This document shows positions 14,701 through 26,700 of a DNA stretch of 64,000 bases, piece after piece. The position numbers and the translations under genes were made by a program. The notes under the pieces are model-generated. The model saw nothing but the letters and a program-made list of their open reading frames with translations, did not search any database and was not told the origin of the DNA. This stretch comes from Apostichopus japonicus (lineage: Eukaryota; Echinodermata; Holothuroidea; Aspidochirotida; Stichopodidae): the NCBI RefSeq assembly GCF_037975245.1, contig NC_092568.1, positions 7,299,501 to 7,363,500 on the forward strand. The letters are read 5' to 3'. Within the stretch, counting starts at the first letter, position 1. Each line of letters starts with the position of its first letter.

Positions 14701-17700
14701 TATTCTCTACAATGTATACTTGATATCTTTACCCGTCCAGGAGCAACCAGTCCTTGAGAGGCAGAGAGGAGAGCTCCTGGAGAGTATAGCCAGGGATAAC
14801 ACGCTACTCAGAGATTTAGAAGACAAAATTCTCAGTCTACTTCAAAAGTCTGAAGGTAAACTTGGTCTTCATAATCCATCTATTTTGGAAAACATTTGGG
14901 ATTTACGTCACAATTATAGCAGAATTTTAGATTTCCTTCAAAATATGAAATACTTCAGTGTATAGATGCAAAATTCAGTCCTTAGCCTTCCTATTCAATT
15001 GTTTGTATAATTTTCAGGTCACATTCTCGACGATCAGGTACTCGTGGATACTTTGGAGAAGAGTAAAACCATGTCCGGAGAAATTGGACACAGAGTAGCA
15101 GAGTCTGAAGACACTCAACGTAAAATAGAACTAGCCCGGAAAAAATACCTGCCGGTAAGTCAGTATCTGTTAACCTGGCGTTAAGTTTCTTTCATTGCTA
15201 TCGAAGGAGTTTGGAGTAATGGAAGCAGTTTATGAGAAACAGTTGAGAATTTACAGCAAGATTCAACATTGCTTGTTACTGATAGATGGAAGGTCATCCG
15301 GGGGTAAGGGGGGGGGAGGGGGTGGAAGTGTGTTATACTAATGACCTTTATGATATTATTTATGTATAATAAACACTCTAGGAGTGTTAGCTAAGTGGTT
15401 AACGCCGGTGCCTTTCAATCATAAGGTCCCGAGTTCAAGTCACTCCAAGATTAAGGTATGTCATCCAGTTACAGAGTTGTTGACAATTCATAACCATGGA
15501 CGTTGAAATGAATCTAAGAGACTGACTTTGGTCAGCTTGCGGCTTTGATAAGCCAATGATGGCTTCTTCGCGAGTTCCTGCTTGCAGGATGATCTAAAAT
15601 ACATACATACATACATGATCCGTATAAATGTTATATCCATTAGGGTGTAAATCTCAGTCACACATTAGATACTACATACAGTAAACAGCCATTTCTTTTG
15701 TCTGCTATTCTCAGGTGGCTACCAGAGGAGCTGTGTTATATTTTGTCATTGCGGACTTGGCCATCATCGACGTGATGTACCAGTTCTCTCTGGTAGGTTT
15801 CCAGGACATGTTTCGCCTCTGCATCAACGTTTCGTCTTCGAACGGTAAGGTCAATAGGCCGGGATCCGGTGACGTTAACAGACCCCTGAGTGGGAGAATG
15901 CGACCCTCCGGCGCAAGGAATAGTCCAGATTTGATGAAAAATGTGGATCCGAGCTCTGGACGAGACTCTCCTTTAACCGTAGAACTAGGAGCAAAAGCAG
16001 CGCTGAAAGGGAGAGAGCTGACTCTACACATGGAGAGGATGGTGGATAACCTAACGGAGAGTATTTACAGGTAAGGGGGATGGTGATTAATATTTATATA
16101 TGAGAGTATTTACAGGTAAGGGGACAAGGAATAATATCTTAACATGAGAGTATTTACAGGTAAGAGGGACCGTGATTAATATCTATATATGAGAGTATTT
16201 ACAGGTAAGGGGGACGGTGATTAATATCTTGATATGAGAGTAGATATGTAACCTTACTTCATGGTACCATAGTTATTCACCATTGTGAGGGGGGGGGGGG
16301 GAGTATTTACAGGTAAGGGTGAAGGTGATTAATATTTTGATATGAGAGTATTTACAGGTAAGAGGGATGGTGATTAATATCTTTATATGAGAGAAGATAT
16401 GTAACCTTACTTCATGGAACTGTGGTTATTCACCCTTGTGGGGGGTGGGGGGGTAGTCGGAAAGGATAATATCTAGAGAGTCAATCAGATGTTGATTATA
16501 AAAAAAAAATCCAACCGTAAAATTTCCCAACCATATAAATGACTTTTGTGACTTGATATGAAGCATTTGGGATTGAAATTTTAAAAAATTATAAAAAGAA
16601 AATAGAAATGCTTGTCTCGATTCAAATCTACATCTGGAAATGTTTTTGTAGAAGAGTGCAATTTCTGTGTCATATCTTGCTGTAAACTTAATTCCAAGAT
16701 TTTAATTCTCAAAGTAAAAGGGTTAAAAGACAGGGTAAATCAAGGGTCAAGAATGCCATGAAGTTTATGACACTCAAAAAGTTTCAAGAATGCTGACTTA
16801 AGCAATCACTAGCAGATGTAGAAGTCTTTTATTAAAAACAAATTTTTCACTTTGGTTTTACCTTTTGCAGCAGTTAACAATGCATATGAGACTAGGACTG
16901 TCAATTGATTAAGGAGTGCTAGCTCTGAGAGCAGAACCTGCTGACTGGTGAATGTACAGATTTGCTAAACCATTGTTTCATTATTAAAGCCGAAGACAAT
17001 AATTCTCAGTGAATATGTACTTTACCTACACCCCCTCTCACACCCCACCCTCCCACCCTCCACACACCTTAAGTTGTCAACAAAAGTTATTATAATTATA
17101 TCATTATATTTTGTTTTTTCTGACAGGGTTGTCTCTAAGGCCCTGTTTGCTCACCATCAACTGGTCTTCTCATTCATGATCTGCACCAGTATTATGAGGT
17201 CCAACGCCAGGACGGACGGGGAAGTGGTGGGTGGTATCGGCACCATCGATGACAAACTATGGCAAGTCTTTCTTCAAGGACAGGTACGTCTGTCAACTTT
17301 TAAAAAGTTGGTCTTGTCGTCAGTAAACTTACAAGAAAGAATTGTAAAAGGAAAAACAAGATTTTCTTCGAATTGACTAAATCCTGACTTGTTTGGACTC
17401 GAAGAGTCACTTTTACACAACTAAATTTGCTCACTTTGTCAGAATCTGTGATAGATTTTTCAATTGTATCATCCCATATAGAAGCAGTCTGTCATAATTC
17501 ATTGTTTGTTTGTTTGTTTTTTTTGGCACCAAGTTTTAAAATTTTGTTTTTTTGTGTTGTTTTCCTGTTCGGGCAAAAGGTTTTAGCAGAAATGGCAGAT
17601 TCAGAAATTCTGCTAAAGCACGATGGTCTCACACCCCTCCAGCGCCTGGAGGGTCAGTCTCGCCTCGGAAGTGCCCATTCCCGGCCAGCGTCCGGTGCCA

Positions 17701-20700
17701 CCGGCTATAGACCAGACGGTTCTGGAAACGTCACCTCCAGACCCCCGCGATGGATTTCGGACAAGTCTTGGAAGCAATGCCAATATTTATCGACCACATT
17801 GGAAGCTTTTCAGGGGCTTTGCATGTACATATTGAATTGCACCGAACAGTGGAATACCTTAGCTAAGAATGAAGATCCTTACAAACTCATGATGTCAGCA
17901 TTCACCCTGGAAACGAAAGAAGGTAAAGCTGGAAGAGAAAAGTTTGGTAGGAGTCTTCCAGCAGTGATCTGTTTTGTCTGTCGTAATGGATATAACGTTC
18001 CGACATAAAACACGAAAAAAGGAAAACAAACAAAACTAAATGGGATCAGAAAAGCTCTAACTCAAATTTTATCATATTGTTAATGTGAATCATTGGCCCT
18101 TTGTTCCCCCTTTTCTTATTCTCACTTCATACTGTTCTCTAAATTCCAGGGTACTTGCATCAATGATGCAAGTGATACAATGGTTGTATGGGGGCAGTAA
18201 GATAAGTCTTGGAAATGGAAATATTATACAAATATAAAATAATGATGGCTTCATGATATGGCCACTGAAAGATGATGTTTACATACAAGATTTATACATA
18301 GTATGCAGTTTCCTTGAATGTTAGGTCAACATATGCTGAATCTGCTTTATGCTACAGAGAAAACAGATGGTATTAGCATACAAATTTGGAGGTCAAACTA
18401 AATACCCATAATCAGGCTAAGTGCACACATTCGCTGATTCTCAAACATGCGATGCATTTTTCCATCCTTAATAGAGTAGTAATAAACCTCACATTCACGG
18501 ATAGCTCAGGAGTACATGAAACGTTTTTGTACGACTGTTCAAGATGACCATAACTTTTACATTGCATTTTGGGATGCTGTTTTCACAAAGGGATGTTTTT
18601 TCCTTCACATTTCATCTCTTCAGGTGATGATTCGAAGGAGGACGGATCCTCGCTGGGAAATCCCTTCAACTGGGAGTCGTTGCAACCGTTTGAGAGGTTG
18701 CTGCTGATTAAGATCCTACGAGCAGATGCCCTGGTAGCAGCGGTCAGGTCCTTGGTGGACGAACTGATGGGCGATAAATTCCTGAATCGAGGAGAATTTG
18801 ATCTGAAAGAGATCTTTGAGGAATCATCAGCCAAACAGCCTCTCATCTTCATCCTTTCTCCAGGTGAGATGAAAAATTTGCAGTCCTCTTTTTTTTTTAA
18901 TTGGTATTGTTCATTTACTCTTGCATGATGTGGGACTACCAGAGTGAAAGCAAATCATTTTGGATTCAATCTGTGGACTTCACCGATTTTTCTATCTCAA
19001 CTGTATATAACATATGAAAGGATTCAAACACAATATCGGGATGTAAGTGATATTTTAAGCTGACATCATGGAAGAACTTGATTTGTTCATCATGTCTGCA
19101 TTCAACAGGAATTCTCTTTTCATGACCAATGCTCATCCTGGTCAATTTGGATTAGAATTTTATCTCATATCTGCTAAAATTGTGACAATAACATTTTTAC
19201 TCTGTGTGAACATGACTAAATCAATGTTTTTATTTGTTTCTTCAGGGGTTGATCCAACTGCTCAGCTGATGAGGTTTGCCAAGGAACAGAGAGGCAGCAC
19301 TTTACACGTGGACATGATCTCTCTTGGCAGAGGTCAGGGACCCAAGGCAGAGGAATTGATAGCTAAAGCTCAGATTCTCAAGGGCCGTTGGGTATTTCTT
19401 CAAAACTGTCACCTAGCTGCCAGTTTTATGCCAAGACTTGAAGCTCTTGTGGAAGGGTTAGTCTTCTGAACTTCTGAGCTGTAAATTGAAGATGTCACAT
19501 TTTAAGATTGTGGATGAATCAAGGAGGTGAAGGTGGGAGAGAGGTGGTGTGGGTAGTATTGATGTGGTGTGATATGGGAAAGTGGCACCAACTAATTACG
19601 TTGAAATATACATATTAAAGTAGCAAAGTGATAACTTTGGACAACATTGACATTGGTGTAAACTCACCAACAGTTGCCTCTATTTGCCAAGACTAGAGTT
19701 GCCTGTGGAATTCTAGATATGAAAATATGGATGATTGATTTGGGACGAGGAAGGAGTAGAATCAATTGGTGTGTGTGTATTACGTTTATTTTGGTATGTA
19801 TGTTTTACATAAACATGCATAACGAAATAATATCTTTGTAAATATTTACAGCATCATGATTTCTCTCCTTCGTATTTTGTTTCAGATTCAACAAACCAAA
19901 TGCTGACATTGATCCTCAATTCAGGCTTTGGCTCAGCTCCAAACCGGATCCAAGCTTTCCGGTTTCCATCCTTCAAACCGGACTAAAGGTGCCAACTTCC
20001 TTATATTTGGACATTACTGTATACATATTGTATATATATATTAATTATTCAACACTATATACATATTCAACATTATTTGAAGGTTACCCTATACATGTTC
20101 AACATGTAGAATATGCTGTCTCTAACAAGTGTTGACAGGTGGTGTACTCTAGTAGTTATAATTGTATGTGATTTTATGTTGGTTAGTGATACCTGTATAT
20201 TATCTTCACCTATGCAAAATAGGAGTAAACCACCAATACATGCTGTGATGCTGTGAGGAATGATTGATTTAAGTATGATTGAAGCATCACAAGTATACAG
20301 ACCAAATTCCCTGCCCCTCACCCCCACCCCCAGCTCCAAATAGTCTGTCTGGTTTCAAAATAGGAAAATAATATGGAAAATGGCAAAATTACACTCAACA
20401 AAAGATGTGTAGAAAGGTTAATCGTTCCATCCACAAAAACTAAGTATATCAAATTAATTTAAGGATATCAGCCAGCTAAAACTTCTTGCACAAAATACAT
20501 TCTAATGTGAAATTATGCCCTGGAAGTAAACATAAAGTCTGCAAATTTGACAATTTCTTTGACAGATGACCGTGGAGTCTCCTCAAGGACTCAAAGCCAA
20601 CTTGCTTCGTTCCTTAGGCAGCGGAGGGTCCGGTGCGGTCACTGATGCATTATGGGAAGACAACGCAGCTGGACCTGACTGGAAGAGCCTTCTGTTTGGT

Positions 20701-23700
20701 CTCTGCTTTTTCAACGCGATTGTCAACGAACGGAAGAAGTACGGGGCTCTGGGATTTAATATTCCGTACGAGTTCAGTGCTTCAGATTTAGAGGTAATAC
20801 CACAGTTTAGACTGCAGAGCTGAAGGCGAATTTGGGATGGGGGAGGTGTAGGAGAGGGGCAGGGGAGGGGGAAGCATATGACTATGCTGAAGATGGAAGT
20901 GCAAGTAGGAAAAGAGTTCAAAGTGTAAAAGGAAACTTTCTCAAACAAACTTGTTGGATCTCTTTGTTGTATTCAAGATGGACATATCTACAACTCTATT
21001 TCAGTGCTTCAAGTCTAGCTCGCTAACATCATCACAAGGGTGTCAACGTCTGTCAGTGTAGTAACAGCAGCCATGATCACCAGCCTAAGCTACTGTGAGG
21101 GACAGACAAAAAGATGGGGAGAGGCACATTATTAAGCAGTAGTTGGATCCTAACATGAAAATTGAATTCATTCACAGTGTGATAGGATGTTTCCCAGACA
21201 AGGGTTTTGAGGCTCTGTGCTCTTTTTAAGTCTGTAAGGTCTGATGTAAATATACTGTTCTGACAGTAGATTCTTACTGGGCTTTTCTTGTTATTTTATG
21301 CCCTTACAGGTGTCCATCCAAGTTCTTCATATGTTGATGACGACCCATAACACCACTCCATGGGAGGCCCTGAGGTACCTCACGGGTGAAGTCTCTTACG
21401 GTGGAAGGGTCACCGATCATATGGACCGTAGATGTCTGCTGAGTATACTCAATATCTACTACAACCCAGATGCTCTCCTACCAGAGTACTGCTACTCACC
21501 TGATAAGGTCAGATGATGGTGGGGGAGGGGAGGGGTTAGGGGGATGTGAGTGGGGTGTTTGTAGTTACAGGAATGCTTTTGATGATATGGATTCATTTGA
21601 CGATGGTGTAATAGAAATAGCGCTGACAGTCATATTGGTGAGAATGATATAATTGGGAGATAGCTAAAGGAAGTAAGGAAGTGGATGGTAGGGATGAGGG
21701 CTAGGGAACTTTAGAAAACTCCATTTAACTCATTAATTATTCACGAATGAATATTCATTCGCCAAAGACTACAAGAAGAATGTCTTACCTTGCTCTTTTG
21801 TGAGTTTACTTTGAGTAGGTTTTGGCAAAATTGCCAACCATATGCACTATTAAGAGAGTTTCTTTGGAGCGGCCATGCATAATGTTTTGTGTCACAGGCC
21901 ACCATTGATCTGTATTCTGGCTTTCACCAAACCCCTTTAGGGCTTGATCAATTCCTAATGCATCATTCTGCAATATAATACCTCCTTTTGTGTAACACAA
22001 GTTACAGATCATCCTTTGCATGTTATAACGTACACAAGCTCAATGAAGTTCACAAGATAGCTACATCTTATTACCAAATTTTATCATCATTTTTTTTTAT
22101 GATGGGTATGAGAGAAAGTACTCTATTGAAAAATTCTGCTTTCGGTCCTATTATGCAAACTTTAAGATCAGTGTTGTTTGCTAATTTTGCTGGAAAGTGA
22201 ATTTCAAAGTTCTTTCAGTCATCATATTTCATCCGTGTGATGTTTTTGTCTCTCCTCACAGGTGTACCATCCTCTCCCGAAGAGTTTCTCGTTGGGAGAC
22301 AGTCGTGATTACATCCAAGGGTTACCTGACTCGGACTCCCCCGAGGTATTTGGAATGCATCCTAACGCAGAGAAATCTTACAGGGAGAGCCAAGCTAACA
22401 AACTCATGAGCACTTTAATGAGTGTACAGCCTAGAGTCAGCAGGAGTATGATGGGGTGAGTATTGAAGGTATATATAAGTAGTGAGTATGATGGGGTGAG
22501 TATGAAGGTATACTTTAGTAGTGCATAGGATGGGTTGAGTATGAATGTGTGTATACACAGTAGTGGATATGATGAGTGAGTATGCATATGTGGCTGTAAG
22601 TTTGATGGGATGAGTATGAATGTATACTATATTTGTGGCTGTAAGTATCATTAGGTAAGTATGATTTGGTGAGTATAACATATCATACATATAGTATACA
22701 CATTCCATATAATTTGGAATCAGAGAACCAAAAAACTTAGCAACTCTAGTGAAAATACAATAGTGATATTTTAATTACTAAAATTCTGTCATTGATATTT
22801 TACCAGGAAAGGAAAGAGTGACGACGAGTTGGTCTTGGAGCTTATCGATGAGATCCAACAACAGCTGCCTCTCAGCATCCAGTCAGAGGATGAGGACACC
22901 ACCGCCAAGAAGGACGGGAAGACAACCAGTCGAGGAGGGGCCAATGGGGGCAGTAATACGGCATCAGCAGGGGTATTCCCAGGATTGTCGATGGGGGGAG
23001 GATTTGGCACTGGAGGCAAGAAAGCAGAAGATGCTAAAGGTAAATGCTAAAAGTCTGGGGTACAAGCTCTTTTTACAGTAGGTTCCACAAATGTCTTAAA
23101 ATATTGGTCCAGTTAAAGATTTCCAGTAGACCAAGAAATATTAAATTAAGGAAGACAGAATTTCAAGTGTTACAATTGATAAATGTACATGACTAGTTTA
23201 AAGTGCCTTTTGACTTTCTATAATTATTTATTTGCAGTTTTGTGTCAGAAACAGGTTTATATTGATCTCTGCTAGATATGAGCTTTTTTTCTCTTCAGGC
23301 TGGTTTATGGAAAACTCTTTGCCCTTCATTCTCAATTTTATGACTTATCTCTATTTTATCTGAATTTTTGCAATCTATCGTCTTTAAATCTTGCTTCAGT
23401 GTTAAGAACATCATTTTATAATTCACTATAATTGTATCGCTTAATGTCAGTCTAGTACATCTAATACTTTACTCTTTCTTTCTCTATCTGACAGCTTCCA
23501 CTCCTCAACCAATCAAACCTCTCGCACCTCCCAACCAGTCTGCCCTGCTGACGATTCTACGACAGGAGATCAGCCGATTCAACCATCTCCTGGTCGTCAT
23601 CCACGGTACCCTGACCTCTCTTCATCTCGCAGTCAAGGGAGAGGTTGTGATGTCAGAGCAACTGGAGGAGATGTACAAAGCCCTGCTGAATCAAAGAGTT

Positions 23701-26700
23701 CCTCATTATTGGCAGGTAGAGTGCAAGATAGCTTGGCTATGTTTAAATTAGAAATCACAGCTGGAATCAAGTATCACCATAGAGACCATATGCAATGTTG
23801 AATGTAGCAGACAGGAACACCATCAATATTTAAGTTACAAAAAACATTGCAGAAGAAGGGAAAATAATGTTCAGTCAAATATGATACCATTCTTCTAAAC
23901 TAATCAGTAACTTTTGTTGGCCAGGGTAACCGATGATTCAGAATTCCGGTTCACGTTCTAATTGTTATTACTTCCTAAATTAATTCTTGTTCTATCTTTA
24001 AAGAAACATGAATACATCATTGGTGTTTGCTACATTAAATCTGCCAAAAAATGGAAAAGTTCATGAAAAAAGGTAAAAATGATACCTTGAAACCTGCTTT
24101 TATTGTGTTTATGTTTTCTTTATCTTTGCACATTTGCTTCACCTTTACATTTGGCTTGCGTAGTCGCTCGCTTTGTGTACGACTAAATTTGGCGTAATTG
24201 CCAAATTGAAGATAAACTGAAGAAATATATACAATTTTAAATTTTATTAAATGTCATTGCATTTTTCTGTATTTTTCATAGTTAACCAACATACCTTTTT
24301 GATGTATTTATTTCATAATTAAGGGGTTATTTGAAGTGATAAATTAAAAGCATTGACTTTCATTTTGTTGACCTGGAATTAATATAAAAACAACTAAATG
24401 AAACATTACTTTGTAGATAAAATGTTGCTGTAATGAAAATATAAATACATGAGATTGATGTTTTCATTTGCCAGCAAGCGGCATACGAATCGTGCAAACC
24501 TCTGGGTTCGTGGGTCAACGACCTTCAGAGCAGGGTGGACTTCTTTGGGAAATGGTCGGACTTGATCAGTGAGGCCCAGATGAGTCGAGAGAAAAGATCC
24601 ATAGAGGATGCGAATACATCCTCTCTGATGGGAAGCTCTCTGAGAGAAGAACCTAGGAGCTTTTGGCTACCAGCGTTCTTCTTTCCTCAAGGTACAGTAG
24701 TAGATGATTTGCTCTCTCCATCTCTCCTCAAAATACTCAAATTAATATCTTATTTTAAGCTAATATGTACATATAAATCTAGCACATCAGTTGGTATATT
24801 ATCTAAGAACATAAATTAATTTAGCGTAGAGGGTTTTGTGTCTGCTAAATCAACAAGATAGGTTTATAGTTTATCTTTAACTCATATTGAATATCCTGCA
24901 TTTCTACAATTTCTGTATAATTCACTCCCAAAGATAATAAAGGATAATTAGTGCTTATTTGTTGCTAATTGCAAGAGTTTTTTGTTTTTGGTGGTAGTGG
25001 TTGGGGGGAGGGAGGCTTTATACACTTGAATAGAGGTGAAAGTGTTCACAAATGTGACTTTTGCTTTATAAAATTCATCAACGTTTTTGAGTATATTTTG
25101 TATCATAATTTTATTATATTAGAGTTCTTGATCTCAGTGATTTCTAATTTTTTTTTTATGTCTTCCTCAGGTTTTCTGACTGCTGTGTTACAGAACCATG
25201 CTCGTAAAGAAAGCGTTTCTGTGGACTCCCTCAAGTTTGAGTTTAAGGTCACGCCCGGCCCGGATGACTCTGAAGAATCACTGAGTGATGTCAAAGGTCA
25301 CATTAATGTTAGAGAAGTCGCTTTCAAGGTTCGTCATCCATGTTTTTCATCTTCATCAGTTGAGAGACAGGAGACTTACAAGCCATTACTTATTTAGAAG
25401 CATTTCTCTTCATCAAAATGAACAGCCACAAACTATTGTGTCATTTGTTGCAGACAGATTTTTTTTCCAAAGATATTTTCATGCATTGAGGGAGTTAAAT
25501 CTGTGAAAATTCTAATGGTTGCTTTAAGGAATGTATTGTTAATAGTCAATGTAAAGTCATACCTCAAGTAAGCGTAAATGTTTGATGGTATTGCTGGACG
25601 ATTATTGACATAAAAGTAGTTCTTTAATTTTCATTGTTTTTTGTAATATTGTTAGACTTACTTCCTTTTGCAAATTAGTTTTATGTTTAATGTAAATACT
25701 TCAAATATTTCTAGCTAACATTTGTTGGTCTTTCAAATTTTACTTATGGTTTAAGGTTGCATATTGTTAAATAATTTTTATATTATTATGATTTTCTTTT
25801 ATTCTATAGGGATCTGCTCCACCTAAGGATGGTGTTTTAATATTCGGTCTGTTCTTGGATGGGGCCAGGTTTGATCCATCAGCTGTGGTGCTGGAGGATT
25901 CCAAACCTGAAGAACGTTTCTGCAGACTCCCTGAGATCCATTTTGTTCCAAATCAGGTTCGAAAATAAGATGGCTTCTCATTTCTTACATAAAATTCCAC
26001 TTCTCAAAAAGTCATTTTGCAAACGAAAAATCATTAATAGCTTAAGTTGAATTTACTCTTAGAGTATTTGACAGTCTGGCTGATAAGTGAAAAGTAAATT
26101 TTTGTAATTTTTTGGGCATTTCTTTCTTAAAAAGAGTTAGTATGTGTACATTAGGAATTGTTTGTTCATGGATGTTTATTATTACAAAGTTTTCATTTGT
26201 GAGCCAAATTATAATTATTATGGTCTTCCTCTTCCTGCTTTGCATTTTAATTTCTGAAATGCAATGATTTCCAATGGCCGACATCAATGCTTTACAATAA
26301 CCTTTATTTAGTCTCAACAACTTAAACATTTGCAAAAGAAAATATGCAGGTTCATTTTTTGTTTTTCTTCCAAGCAATATTCTATCAAGTTATTGTTTCC
26401 CAGCTTTGCCCAGTTTGACATACAAGAAAGCTAAAAATGTCAATTCTTAAAGTAAACTTTTTTAACGAGAAATTTCCTTCGTTTTACTTTCTTCGCAGAT
26501 TTCTCATGTGTCGCTCAACGAGAGTTCATCGACCTTGTCCTCGATGGCTTTCAGGGCTGAAAGAGATGGCTTTTACGAATGTCCCCTCTATCGAACGTCC
26601 ACAAGAGCTGGGACGCTCTCATCCACTGGACATTCCACAAACTTTGTCTCGTCAGTCGATCTACCCACCCAACATAGAGCGGACCTCTGGATCACGAGAG

